From Thamnidium elegans (Eukaryota; Mucoromycota; Mucoromycetes; Mucorales; Mucoraceae), in NCBI GenBank assembly GCA_025201345.1, contig JAIXMG010000023.1, positions 248,001 through 312,000 of the forward strand: a stretch of 64,000 bases of DNA, in the 5' to 3' direction. Of the stretch, positions 1-11,332 are shown piece by piece (the first letter of the stretch is position 1; the number at the start of each line of letters is the position of its first letter). Both the position numbers and the translations under genes were made by a program. The notes under the pieces were generated by a model. That model saw only the letters and a program-made list of their open reading frames with translations. It was not told the DNA's origin and searched no databases.

Positions 1-1
1 C

Positions 2-416
2 TCTACACGATTAAATCATCCTTGGTGTGAAGAAAGATTTGAAGACCATGTACCGTCTTGTATCTATACAAAGTACCTTGCTGGTGCTAAATTATGGGTG
101 ATGCCAAATGATTATGCTATCAGAACTGGGCAGGAACCTTCTGATACCTTGGAATCATTACAAGTAAGTTAACTTGAGATAAGAAAAAGAAAAAAGAATA
201 ACATTTTTTTTTTTTAATGTGCAGCAAAAGAGAAATCAAAATAAAATTGCAAGAAAATATCGTATAGAACAATGTGTATTCTATGCAAGACAATTTGATC
301 AGTACGGTATATTTGATACAGAGAAAGCAGACCATGTTAAACAAGAGTGTTCATTAGCATTATTAAGTTTACAAAAGCAAAAGATGATATCAAATATTCT
401 TGACCAAGAAAACTAA
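2..416 (+). CDS. GT49-like glycosyltransferase, 3' end (partial)
   Basis: Two exons, 2-163 and 225-413 plus stop at 414-416, joined by a GTAAGT...GCAG intron in frame. The 5' part lies outside the window. The first exon reads HPWCEERFEDH, then LAGAKLWVMPNDYAI; the second contains YRIEQCVFYARQFDQYGIFD. A conserved ERF block, a 'LWV(M/L)P.DY' block and a tail with a Cys-Phe-Tyr-Ala-Arg patch resemble the C-terminal part of fungal family 49 (LARGE-like, Golgi) glycosyltransferases. That match is from family memory only, and no catalytic DxD is present in the visible part. The coding end is followed by a run of about 27 A. Confidence 0.6.
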
Positions 417-702
417 AAAAAAAAAAAAAAAAAAAAAAAAAATGATTTTATCCCCTTATATATTATGTACATATATTTACTCAATAAGCAAATACCCTAT
501 CTTTATCCCAAATGAATAAAAAAAAATATACTTTTTTTTTTTCTTTTTTTTTTAGACTAGAGGTTTTATCCAATCAATGAAGCTCATCTTCATTACACAC
601 AATGACTTTTTTATTTTTAAAAAAAGTGAAATTTTTTTATTCTCGCTCTTTTTTTTTCCCCTTCTCTTACCCCCTCCCCTCTCTTTAAAAAAAAAAAGAA
701 AA

Positions 703-1268
703 ATGTCTGCACCAGCCCAAACTGCAGCAACAAAGACTGTATTCCGTAAATTTATGGACTCACCCGCTGGTCCCAAAACCGTTCACTTTTGGGCACCTGC
801 CATGAAATGGGTAAACAACAAAAAACAACAACAACAAAAGTACTTTCTAAACTTTTTTTTTTTTTTTTATAGTGTTTGGTATTTGCTGGTATTGGAGATA
901 TGCAACGTCCTGCTGAAAAGTTAAGTGTTAGTCAAAACGTTTGTAAGTATCTTAACACAGAGAAGAACAAATTTTTTTTTTCCAAGTAACAATTTTATAT
1001 TTAGCCTTGATGTTGACTGGTCTTATTTGGTCCCGTTATTCCATGGTTATTATTCCCAAAAATTATTCTTTATTAGCTGTGAATATGTTTATTTTCGGTA
1101 CTAGTTCAATTCAATGTGGTCGTATTTGGAAGTAAGTCTTTTGTAAAAAAAAAAGAAAAAAAGAAAAAAAAAAGAAAGGGAAAGGATAAAAGAGTTAAAT
1201 AAATATATTGTAGATATCGTCAATCTGAGGAATTCAAGCTCAAGCAATTAGAAAATAAGGAAAAATAA
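703..1268 (+). CDS. Mitochondrial pyruvate carrier subunit (MPC2/3 type)
   Basis: Four exons (703-810, 873-942, 1005-1131, 1214-1268) give a 119-residue protein. It carries the MPC signatures GPKTVHFWAPAMKW, FAGIGDMQRPAEKLS, and LTGLIWSRYSMVIIPKNYS, in family order. MPC proteins form hetero-oligomers in the inner mitochondrial membrane and import pyruvate into the matrix. The length, the helix spacing and the N-terminal extension before 'GPKTVHFW' fit the MPC2-type partner rather than MPC1. The start is the ATG after a purine-rich AAAAAAAGAAA leader. All junctions keep frame. The next gene, the BCAS3 homologue, is convergent, with 323 bp between stop codons. Confidence 0.93.
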
Positions 1269-1591
1269 AGAGAGAAAGACAAAAAAAAATTTTGTACACA
1301 TAAACCCGACTTTTACCGTACCTTATATTTTTCTTTTTTTTTAAAAAAAAAAAAAAAAAGATATACAGTACTTTATTTGTTATAAATAATGCAGTTTTTT
1401 TTTTTTTCTATTTACTAGATATCAGGATAATTACAATTTTTTTCTTTTTTTTTACGCAAGCGAATAATCCAACCACGGCTTTCTCCCCCCAAAAAAAAAA
1501 GCAAAAAATATTTACCCCATTATATTTTATTTACACTTTCTTAAAAATATATATATATATATCCAGCAATAAAAAAAAAATTTCGAGTAAA
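1269..1591. other. Convergent intergenic spacer
   Basis: This is the 3'-3' gap between the MPC and BCAS3 genes. It holds several A/T homopolymers, including a T-tract running straight into an A-tract near 1338-1359, and a short (TA)n run near 1546-1561. I see no gene. Confidence 0.7.
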
Positions 1592-4500
1592 TCACCAAGA
1601 AGTATTCGATTCACCATCACTATCTTTTCTTTCTCTAATCTCAACAAACATAGATTCAGAAGGATGAGCTACTTCATTATCACCATCAGGAGAATAGACA
1701 TCTTTCTGTAGACTCGACTCACTATCACTATCATCATCCTCCTCCAACCGAATAATATCTTCATGTAACATATCTTCTTCAAACTGAATTAACGAACTGT
1801 GCTGCAATCCATTCATGGACGGTTCAGGGCTCGGTCCACTTCCCATATGAATCAAATAAGCATCTTCAAACGAAACCGATGAATTTCTATCCAGAAAAGA
1901 TTTATTATTGACAGACGAAGGTGATGGTACACCAGCGTTCATAGCCGCATTAGCACTAGACGAGAGCCATTTTAGACTAGTTGCTGCTGGACTGTTACTG
2001 ATCGAATTTGATGATGGTGAAAATGAACTTTGCATAGCCTTTGATATATTATCTATATATAAAAAGTAAGTCTTTTTTACGTGTCAATTTATCAAGACTA
2101 CTCTACCTTCTAATTCGGCCAAAGCATCTTCCATATTCTCTTCTACATTATCATTCGCAATGCGCGTTGTCGTCTTTCGCACACGGTCAATTCTACTTGA
2201 CACCGGCTCCGGCATTCCCTTCAACATCACCATGGTTTCTGTTGCAGGTATAATACCCGCATGCAACACCCTCTGTAAATCCTTTTCTTTAAACGTCTGA
2301 AACTTAAACTGATGTTGAGTCCAAAGTGGTGCATCATCAGGCACACTAGCATAGGTTGTAATTTCAGCATTGGACAACCAAAGTTTTTTTGAATTGTACA
2401 CCGGTGCCTTTTTCTTCTTCTTTGCAGGTACCTCCGCAAGGGGCACCTTGACTTGATCCCAATCAGAATTTCTAGCTACTCTCCATTCCGCAACATCTTC
2501 TTCTCTCAACGATAAATCCAATTTCTCCAAATTTCTACCGTTTTCTCTCTTCTTAACCACTGTCTTTACAACCCAGCATCGATGTAAAGTTAATATACCA
2601 TCAGGATGAAAAGAGTATAGATCTTGGTATCCAATTTCATCGTTGATCATCTTTGCTGAATCGTCATACTCTTCATCAAACCCAAACATCAACATATCAC
2701 TTTTATCATTCCATTTTGATTTCTGTGTTTGACCTTGATTTGGTGAGTAAGACAAATGACTCATACTTGACCCAAACGACGACAACATACTAGTCGCCTG
2801 TTGTTTAATTGAACCCACAGAGGCATTATTAGCATTCTCGTTCTTAGCACTATATATATGGCTGTTATTAACCAAATAAGGTGCCTTTGTACCCGTCACA
2901 AACATGGACGTAATCTTTGCCCTACGTTCCTTGTTTATTGTAGACCTTGAAGAAGTAACAGGAGGTACGGCTGGTATATACTGAGGCTGGCCGTAATACG
3001 CAAACGAATTATTTGTTCCGTTTGTAGAAAATTTGGTACCGTCATCTTGTGACGACCCACTTAAATTACCAGGCATCTTTCTTCGTTGTTTAATACGAAC
3101 TACTGAACTTAATGTGGTCGCTTTTGATTTAGACTTTGCCATAAACGGATGAAAACTAGGATTATTTACTTTTCCATGAACATGACCAGATATCTCTGGT
3201 TTTCCACCGTACGGATTAATAGCATACACATGCGTAGTACCTCTTGCTGTACTAATAGCGCACCACGTAGAATCAATAGAGAATTGGCAATCTTCTACTT
3301 GTGCATCTGTAATACCTCTTGATAGACTATATAAATGAGACGCGTTTGCAACCGTCGTTGTATTTGTCAATATCGAAAAGATATGAAACGTATGCCCTTG
3401 CTTGGAAGCAGATAACAGCAACGTACCTGCCTGATTAAAATTCAAGCAAGTGACAGGATGAGTATGTGGTCTAAAATGTGCTACAGTCGACACAGATAAA
3501 TTTCTGGTGGGCGTAGTTGGTAACTTTAAAATATCTCTAATCATAATCATACCAGACGGTATCATTTTTTTAGTCGTAGTGGTATTTGTATTGGTATTAA
3601 CGGACGTATTAAACAAATCCTGAGGAGAAGAATGGTTACTTGTTCTTCTATTAGTAGTACTAGTAGTACTAGTAGTAGTTGGACTCGACCCATACTCAAC
3701 AGCACTTTGTGGCGTAGTAGATTGGCTGGTATTACCAAAATAGTTTGATAAGGTGGTGTACCCAAATTCACCTAGTGTCTTCATACCACTTACAACTTCT
3801 TTGGCAATATCTTTTGCTGCTCCCTTCACATCTTTTTCGCCTTGAAGTACACCAAAACCTGTATAGCTTATACTCTTATTGGTTAATGATGTCATAATTG
3901 GATCTGAATTTAGAACCGCAGCATTTGTTGCATAAGCTATTAACCTAGTGCCTAAAGTGAAAATAGGTCCTGCAGTCGAATCATGATAGATGTCTGTTAA
4001 AGGACTAGCGAATGGTTCGAAATCAGTTGTAGATAGTATATGAATAGAAGACTTTTGTCGTGATAAGCAGCCCTAGATGATGTATAACATATTAGATGGA
4101 TGATAAGAAGCTTACAAAGTTAAATTTTTAAATTACCAGTACGATGACCTTGTGGTTACTTTTAATACATGTGACTACGGTCGTATCATCCTCTTCATCA
4201 CTAAAATTATTTATTTCCTTGATAATTGATTGCGACATTAACGAATAAATAATGATACTAGTTGAGCAAGGAATAGTAGAATTATTTGACTCTGTTCTAT
4301 TATGTTGTTGAGTATTATCTTTAGTTGACGCATCTTTGACAACCGTTTCCGATCTATCAAAAAAAAAAAAAAAAATAGTAAGTAAAGAAAAAAAAAGTGT
4401 GAGAAAAATTATTCTTGTTTACATGATAGCTAATAACGGTCCCTCATCTGTTGACTTTATAAGATGAATATATGACACAGTACCAAACAAATCTTTATCT

Positions 4501-4952
4501 CTAATAGAGCATAATTCATGTACATTATCAGGATTCGTTATATCCCATAACTGAAATCCGTCATGATAACCAAGTAATAAACAAGATAAATTCATATATT
4601 CTAATTTATCAAATGAAGCATACGTAATTGTATCGTATCCTTCCATGTCATTTAATTCTTCTTCTTCTTCTTCTTTCCTTTGTTGCTGTATATGTTGTTG
4701 TTGTTGTTGTTGTTGCTGGTATTGTTGTTGAAATTGTGGATCAAAAGGGGACGTCATACTCGATTTTCTCTTGGGTAAATTAGACGTAACGTATGATGAT
4801 ATTCTTGATATGCCTGACGAGATAGACTCAAGTGAAGTAGGATCCCTTTTTTATATTATGTATAAATAATTACAATCTTTTATTATTATTTAAAAGAGCT
4901 ACCTTAGAAACTTTGGTTCTGCTCGAACTCCAGTATATGCGTTTGCATCCAT
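1592..4952 (-). CDS. BCAS3 family WD40 protein (autophagy/phagophore-associated)
   Basis: Five exons (4952-4903, 4845-4423, 4353-4137, 4072-2107, 2052-1592), all in frame, encode about 1,038 residues. The N-terminal region carries a poly-Gln/Glu stretch and beta-propeller-like text (CLLLGYHDGFQLWDI). The core has ASKQGHTFHIFSI and CQFSIDSTWCAISTARG, which resemble PROPPIN/Atg18-type blades, followed by the BCAS3-type region with INPYGGK and SFHPDGILTLHR. The C-terminus is acidic and Ser-rich. In animals and Dictyostelium, BCAS3 works with PHAF1/C16orf70 and reaches phagophores. Fungal function is not established, so that role is inference. The final exon is linked by a GTAGAG...TATATAG intron that preserves frame; reading through instead would stop at 2084. 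Confidence 0.85.
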
Positions 4953-5452
4953 ATTTCTAATCTAGATCAGTTACTTTGCAATTCAACTCGTTTTAAGAAA
5001 CTAGCTTTTCTTTCTTTCTTTTACTCACTGTTTTATGTATGTGTAGTATATGTTTATCTGTTGTGTTTTTTTATCACGTTTCTTAGTGTATAAATAAAGT
5101 ATTAAAAAAAAAAGGAGAGGCACTAGAAAAAAAGTAAAAAAAAAAAAAAAAAAAAGGATTGAGTTTTGTCGTCAATGAGCTTTAAAGTAAAGTAAAAAAA
5201 AAAAAAGAGAGAAATAAATAAAAAGGAAAAAAAAAAAGGAGCAATGCTATTTTTTGCATTATAACTGTTGTGCTTCGATTGACCAATCACCTGTATCTAT
5301 CACACTTACTATGTACTAACCAATAAAAGGAAACCCTTACTTCTAATTGCGACCTGTGTGAGTAATATCAATTGATCTTTTTTAACTGGGCCTTTTTCTT
5401 TCTCCTCTTCTTTTTTTTTTTCTTCTTCTCTTTTTACTTTCTTCTTCATCCC
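4953..5452. promoter_or_regulatory. Divergent promoter with two CCAAT boxes
   Basis: This region separates the divergently transcribed BCAS3 homologue and mitochondrial carrier. CCAAT sits at 5283-5287 and 5320-5324, about 130-170 bp upstream of the carrier ATG. A CT-rich tract (5400-5450) precedes that ATG. CCAAT is the HAP2/3/5 binding core and often sits before fungal mitochondrial genes; its use here is inferred. Confidence 0.45.
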
Positions 5453-6552
5453 ATGTCTACATTGCAAGAACCTAAAGTAAATAGTAAGGCTAAAGATACA
5501 GCAGTTGGCTTTGTTATTGGAGGTCTCGCCGCTTGTGGAGCAGTTACTTTCACTAACCCCTGGGAGGTACGAGTTTCATAAATAAATAAAAACGATATAA
5601 GGTTTTTAATTCCCCCCTCCCCCAAAAAGGTAGTAAAAACTCGTCTTCAATTACAAGGAGAATTGGTTAGAGCAGGTACTCTTTCCAAAGCCGATAGACC
5701 ATACCGTAACAGTTTCCAAGCATTAAAGGTTGTATTCCAACATGAAGGTATCCGAGGAGCTCAAAGAGGTTTAAGTGTAGCTTATTTTTATCAAATCTGT
5801 TTAAACGGTAGTCGTTTAGGATTATACGAACCCGTTCACAAAAACATTATCCAAACCTTTCATTTAAAATCTGATTCCAGTATTTTGGCTGCAGGTGTAT
5901 TCTCAGGTGCATTTGCCGGCGTAGTCGGTGCCGTATTAGGTTCTCCATTATACTTGATCAAGACTCGTCGTCAAGCCTTTTCTCCAGTCTTTAACAACAT
6001 TGGTCATCAACATGAGATGAAATCTGCATTGAGTGCATTATCCCAAATTTATAAAAACGAAGGTATTCGAGGTCTTTACCGTGGCGCGGATGCAGCCATG
6101 GCAAGAGCAGGTGTAGGTTCTGCTGTACAGATGCCTACTTACATGATTGGAAAGGATATTTTATTAAAGAGGTTTGGGTTCGCTGATACATTCAGTACGC
6201 ATTTTGCCACTTCAATGTTTACTGGTGTTTTGGTTTGTTTAGCAATGAATCCATTTGATGTTATTTCTACTCGTATGTATAATCAAGGTGTGGATGCATC
6301 CGGTAAGGGTCTCTTGTATAAGAACTCAGTAGACTGTGCCGTCAAAATTGTAAAGATTGAAGGTGTTCGTGGTCTTTATAAAGGTTTCTTGGCTCATTAT
6401 CTTCGTATTGGGTAAACTATCTCGACTATTATTTTTTTTAATAAGTAACACGTTATACTAACTTTAATTTTTTTTTTTTTAGTCCTCATACTACTTTTAT
6501 GTTTGTCTTTATGGAACAATTGAAAAAGTTGTATACCAAGCACTTTGATTAA
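5453..6552 (+). CDS. OAC1: Mitochondrial carrier, OAC1/SLC25A34-35-like
   Basis: Three exons (5453-5566, 5630-6411, 6483-6552) give 321 residues, the usual size for a three-repeat mitochondrial carrier. Each repeat shows the Px[D/E]xx[K/R] signature: NPWEVVKTRLQLQG in repeat 1, SPLYLIKTRRQ in repeat 2 and NPFDVISTRMYNQG in repeat 3. Each is followed by an amphipathic 'EGIRGLYRG'-type segment. The NPWEVVKTRLQLQGEL block resembles yeast Oac1 and SLC25A35, which move oxaloacetate, sulfate or related anions across the inner membrane. The start is the ATG at 5453, which follows a pyrimidine-rich leader; an upstream in-frame ATG would add a Phe-rich homopolymer translation. Substrate assignment is by similarity only. 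Confidence 0.87.
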
Positions 6553-7617
6553 TACCATTATTTTTTTATTTTACTAGACTACTTAATTTATTTTAATCGT
6601 ATATATAGAAAGGAACAGGAAGGGAATAAAATAAAATAAGTGTACGCTGTGTTTCCCAATTTCGGTAAAATATAAGAACTGACATGTCACACAAGCTTTA
6701 AAATCGTTTACCCTTTTTCGTTGCTACTAACATACAGTTGTTCCAAAGAACGGCTTTTTTTTGGGGGGGGGGATGCGGGGACGACCAAACCGATCAAATT
6801 TTTGAAAATGAATGAACCATTATTTAGAAAAAATACCGCCTTTAATCTTTGAAAAGTTCAATACGTTACTTTTTTTTTTTTTTTTTTTTTTTTGCCTGAG
6901 CGTGTAAATAGAACGTGCACCAAGAAATTTCCCAGTAGCCTTAGTTCACGAAAAAACCCCAATGGCCGGGTTTTTACCTAAAAAAAAACCATACATAAAA
7001 AAAGTTCTATTAAATAAATCAAGACGAAACTTGAGGTAGTATCTTATCAAATTTTCAGCATAAAAGTAAAATTACGACCATTTTTCCTGTCACAATACTG
7101 GCTAATCCAACAGACTCATTTCTAGTGGTATGCCTCTTTTTTTATATATATCATATGTGTGTATTGATTACACACGTATGATATACTTTTATATTTATTC
7201 GTCACGAGAGAAAAAAGAAATTATTTACAGTCATAATAAAAATCTCGGAAGTATATATAATAAAAAGATATCTTGATCTGTGTAACACGCGCAAAAATCC
7301 TTAAATTTAATAACCCTTTGCCTCCCTCTCCTCAAACGATTAAAAAAAAAGCAGCACAAAAAAAAAAACTTTCAACGCAAGTGATAAAAAGAAGTAAGAA
7401 AAAAAAAAGACCAGACATTTAACCAATGAAAAGGTTACATCTAATTACGCTTTAAAATTCGAAAATTAGCAACGACGGAGAAACAATGGCGCAATTTGTT
7501 TCTTTTTTAAGTGGGTGATTTTCAATGTCTTATTTAAATATTAATTCCCTTTTTATTTTTTATTTTTTTTTTTTTGCTTCTCTTTACTAGTTCTCCCTTC
7601 TTAAAGAAACTTATATC
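6553..7617. other. Intergenic region upstream of MET10
   Basis: No gene is seen. The region contains a T8G10 run at 6751-6772, a long T run near 6870-6893, and a CCAAT at about 7423. A TATATAATAAAAA stretch lies at about 7253. I find no CACGTG (Cbf1/Met4-type) site here. A T-rich tract sits just before the MET10 ATG. Confidence 0.55.
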
Positions 7618-10600
7618 ATGTTCGCATCAGTAGCTCTAGTTGCATCACTTGTAAAATCAAATATTTTACCTGTAAACAAACCTATCCAAACTACCAGAGA
7701 GATAGTAATTTCCCCTGAACTTGTAAAATCTGTCACTACCGAGTTAAAAAAGGAGATTGATGCAGTTTCCACTGCCGGTAGTCAAACCACCATTGTAGAT
7801 GAAGATGCCTCCATTTTAATTGAATCTCGAGTTCAACAAGCTCTTGAATCTCTTTTGCGTTCAGATACGCCTCACGCTCAAGTGCATTTGGTCGATGCCA
7901 ATCATGCTGTCAACTATATCGCTTATGCTTTATCCGATATTGTCTTTGTGTATGCTGGTTCCAGTAACCTCGGTCAAGAACTTTCATCCTGGTCCAAGTT
8001 AGCTATCCGTAACGCTCGTCAAGACCTTGTCAAGGTAGTAGAGATGGAAACTCGTGATGGTGCTTTACAAGCCGTTCAAGGTGCACTTAGCGATAGCTCT
8101 GACAAGAACTTGACCGTCCTGACTTCTTCTCAAGCATTGTTATCTATGATTCCCAACTTACATGTCTTGGCTGCCGAACGTCAACCTGTTGTCTTCCATG
8201 TCGCTTGTCAATCCGTTGATCAAGACTTGGTTGCTTCTGCTAATGTCGACGCTGTTCTTGCTGCTCGTAACACTGGTGCCATCTTGTTATCTTCTGCTAA
8301 CGCCCAAGAGTCTCATGATATTGGTCTTGTTGCTCATTTACTTGCTCGTTCTATTGGTTTGCCCGTCATCCATTTCTTCAACGGTGTCACTGCCAGTAAA
8401 CAAATCGAGCGCGTTAACTTGACAACATTTTCTCAACTTGCCAAATTATCCAACTCCATCCCAAATTCTATTTCCAACTTGGTTGAACCTTATCAAATCA
8501 CTAAAACCATTCTTGGTCAACTCAACTATAAACCATTTGAATATACCGGTGATAACGAAGCTGAGACTGTGTTGGTTACATTGAGTGCATCTACTGTTGG
8601 TATTGAACAAGCTGTTTCTCGTGCTGCATCTTATTTAAATGCCAGTGTAGGTTTATTGAGTGTTCGTGTATTCCGTCCTTGGTCCACTGCTGATTTTATT
8701 GCTGCTTTGCCCAAATCGGTACGTCGTGTGATTGTTTTAGAAGAAGGTGCTGGATTATACGCATTCAATGGTCCCGTCTACTTGGATATTGCTGCATCTA
8801 TTCGATTTGGTCCCTTGGCTCGTTCTCAACGTCCTAGTTTAATTAGCGCTCAAGCAACTGATTTCTCTCACCTTCATGCAACTCATATCCCATCTCTTTT
8901 AAAGCAATCTGAACAAGAGAAATTTATCAACCTTGCTGCTGAACCTTTCACTGTCTCAGTCTCGGATCAAACACTTGCACTTGAAAAGAGTGATGCTGCC
9001 TGGAGTGCTATCTTCTGGGACGTAGAACAAGACAAGACTGAAACTGCTGCAGTCCATACTGCTCATCTTATTGAATCCATTGAACCTGACTCCAACATCA
9101 CTGCTCGTGTGACTCAAGATGCTTACCGTGTTGGTGGTGCCGTAACTCATACTCATTTAACAACTGGGTCTACTGCTACTGCTCCTCACAAGTTCATCGG
9201 TATTCATAATGTTGATGTTATCTCTGAGTACAACACTTTATCCAACGCTTCAAAGGATGCAACTGTTGTTCTTCATGGTCCTTGGAAACACGGTGATGAA
9301 ATTGAAGGTGTTTTATCCAGTGAATTCAAGTTTGGTTTGACTGAACTCAATGCCAAGTTGTATACTATTGATGCTGCTCGTATTGCTCAAGAATTAGGTT
9401 TGAACATCAAGTCTACTCATATTATTTGGGAAGCTGTCTTCTTGGTATTGCAAAAGAACAAGGTTGCTAACCCAGCTCAATATCTTGCTGGTCTTTATCA
9501 TGAGTTACAAGTACCCAAAGAAGCCGAAATTCAATACACTCTTCATTCTTTAACCAAGACTGTTATTGAAACTGTAAAGAAGGAATTAACTGCTATTGAA
9601 TTATTGCCCCCTTGGACCATTCTTGAAATCAGTGATAATAGTTTACCTAGTTTACCTTTGGATCGTGGTGTTTCTCAACAACAAGAAGACGATGAAGACT
9701 TGGAAACTGCTGTTGGCTCTGGTGAAGAAGAAGAAGGAAATGGTGCTGAGTCTGGTAAGTGGCATAAGGCTGCCTGGCAATTAATGTTTAACGAAGCATA
9801 CAAGACCCAAACTGCTATTCGCCCTGATTTGCATGAATCCACTTATGTTATCCGCGTAGGTGAGAACCGCAGATTGACTCCTGATTCCTACGATCGTAAC
9901 GTATTCCATATCGAGTTTGATACCACCAACTCCAACCTCAAGTACGAGCTTGGTGATGCCTTAGGTGTTCATGGTCATAACGATTACAAGGACGTGCAAG
10001 ACTTTTTAGACTGGTACGAATTAAATGGTAACGATATTATCTCTGTCAACAACGGAGATACTGGTGTTCAAGAAGTCCGTACCATCTTCCAATACTTTTC
10101 TCAAACTTTGGATATCTTTGGTCGTCCCTCCAAGAAATTCTATGAGCGTCTTGCTGAATTTGCTACTGATCCTAAAGAAAAGGAACAATTATTGTACTTG
10201 GTCTCTGCTGAAGGTAAAGAAGACTTTAAGAAGCGTGTTGATGGCACCGCCACCTATGAAGAGCTCTTGCGTGAGTTCACCTCTGCTAAGCCCTCTGTGG
10301 AAGCCCTTGCTCAATTGATCGCTCCTATCAAGCCTCGTCATTATTCTATTGCCTCTTCCCAAAAGGTGTTTAACAACTCTGTTCATTTATTAATTGTTGC
10401 TGTTGAATGGAACAACGCTGCTGGTAAACAACGTTATGGTCAATGTACTCGTTACTTAACAAACTTGAGAGTTGGTGATAATGTTACTGTTTCTATCAAG
10501 CCATCTGTTATGAAGTTACCTCCTCTCGATTCTCAACCTGTCATTATGGCTGGTCTTGGTACTGGTATGGCTCCTTTCCGTGCTTTCATTCAAGAACGTG

Positions 10601-10989
10601 CTATAGCTAAGGCTGCTGGTAAGAAGGTGGGTCCTGTTGTACTTTACTTTGGTTCTCGTAATCGTTCCATGGAATACCTTTATGGTGAAGAATTAGAAGC
10701 CTATCATGCTGACGGTGTCTTGTCTCATATGGGTCTTGCCTTCTCTCGTGATCAAAAGGAAAAGGTTTATATTCAACACAAGATGATGGAAGACGCTGAA
10801 ATGTTGAATGAATACTTGATGAATCAAAACGGTCATTTCTACTTGTGTGGTCCTACCTGGCCTGTTCCTGATGTTAAGGATGCTGTTGTTCATGGTCTTA
10901 CCAAGTATAGCGGTATCACTGCTGCTAGAGCTTCTGAACTTATTGAAGAATGGAAGGAAAAGGAAACTTATATCCTTGAAGTATATTAA
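7618..10989 (+). CDS. MET10: Sulfite reductase (NADPH) flavoprotein subunit
   Basis: An intronless reading frame of 1,123 residues, close to the roughly 1,035 of yeast Met10. The N-terminal two thirds is the pyruvate:ferredoxin-oxidoreductase-like region typical of fungal Met10. An acidic linker (QQEDDEDLETAVGSGEEEE) lies near residues 688-707. The C-terminal third is an FAD/NADPH reductase of the cytochrome P450 reductase class: RHYSIASS (flavin, near residue 906), GLGTGMAPFRAF (NADPH, near 978), YFGSRNRSMEYLY and FYLCGPTW. It passes electrons from NADPH to the sirohaem subunit Met5, reducing sulfite to sulfide in sulfur assimilation. Codon use is noticeably biased, which suggests high expression. 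Confidence 0.95.
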   Translation: MFASVALVASLVKSNILPVNKPIQTTREIVISPELVKSVTTELKKEIDAVSTAGSQTTIVDEDASILIESRVQQALESLLRSDTPHAQVHLVDANHAVNYIAYALSDIVFVYAGSSNLGQELSSWSKLAIRNARQDLVKVVEMETRDGALQAVQGALSDSSDKNLTVLTSSQALLSMIPNLHVLAAERQPVVFHVACQSVDQDLVASANVDAVLAARNTGAILLSSANAQESHDIGLVAHLLARSIGLPVIHFFNGVTASKQIERVNLTTFSQLAKLSNSIPNSISNLVEPYQITKTILGQLNYKPFEYTGDNEAETVLVTLSASTVGIEQAVSRAASYLNASVGLLSVRVFRPWSTADFIAALPKSVRRVIVLEEGAGLYAFNGPVYLDIAASIRFGPLARSQRPSLISAQATDFSHLHATHIPSLLKQSEQEKFINLAAEPFTVSVSDQTLALEKSDAAWSAIFWDVEQDKTETAAVHTAHLIESIEPDSNITARVTQDAYRVGGAVTHTHLTTGSTATAPHKFIGIHNVDVISEYNTLSNASKDATVVLHGPWKHGDEIEGVLSSEFKFGLTELNAKLYTIDAARIAQELGLNIKSTHIIWEAVFLVLQKNKVANPAQYLAGLYHELQVPKEAEIQYTLHSLTKTVIETVKKELTAIELLPPWTILEISDNSLPSLPLDRGVSQQQEDDEDLETAVGSGEEEEGNGAESGKWHKAAWQLMFNEAYKTQTAIRPDLHESTYVIRVGENRRLTPDSYDRNVFHIEFDTTNSNLKYELGDALGVHGHNDYKDVQDFLDWYELNGNDIISVNNGDTGVQEVRTIFQYFSQTLDIFGRPSKKFYERLAEFATDPKEKEQLLYLVSAEGKEDFKKRVDGTATYEELLREFTSAKPSVEALAQLIAPIKPRHYSIASSQKVFNNSVHLLIVAVEWNNAAGKQRYGQCTRYLTNLRVGDNVTVSIKPSVMKLPPLDSQPVIMAGLGTGMAPFRAFIQERAIAKAAGKKVGPVVLYFGSRNRSMEYLYGEELEAYHADGVLSHMGLAFSRDQKEKVYIQHKMMEDAEMLNEYLMNQNGHFYLCGPTWPVPDVKDAVVHGLTKYSGITAARASELIEEWKEKETYILEVY

Positions 10990-11332
10990 TTTATGTCAAC
11001 TACCCCCTCCTCATATTATATTTAGAAACAATAAAAAAAACCCATTTTCTCATATCTCTTTAAACGTTTAACTTTTTGTATTTTATTTTTGGGATCAAGA
11101 TAATTAATACAAAGACAAATATTTATTTTTTAAGTTTAACAAACATACCAAAAAAAAATATGTTTATATTTCTAACTTGGCAATTTTGGCGTATTCTAAT
11201 ACTCTATAAATCATAAACGCCCAAACAGCTGCTATAAAAACAAGTCATTTAACAGGTTTTTTTTTAAAAAAAAAACGATTAAACTTGTCAATAAACCTCT
11301 TTTTCACACATACCTTTTTTTTTTTTTGGTAC

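Noticed and set aside
2041..2253. Plus-strand frame opposite the BCAS3 homologue
   Set aside because: Antisense shadow of exons and the last intron of a well-supported gene.
11168..11229. Minus-strand exon-like text AAVWAFMIYRVLEYAKIAKL after a TATAG site, ending in a stop
   Set aside because: No upstream exon has a compatible phase; the nearest donor (AAG/GTATGT) would stop within about ten codons and overlaps the zinc-finger gene.
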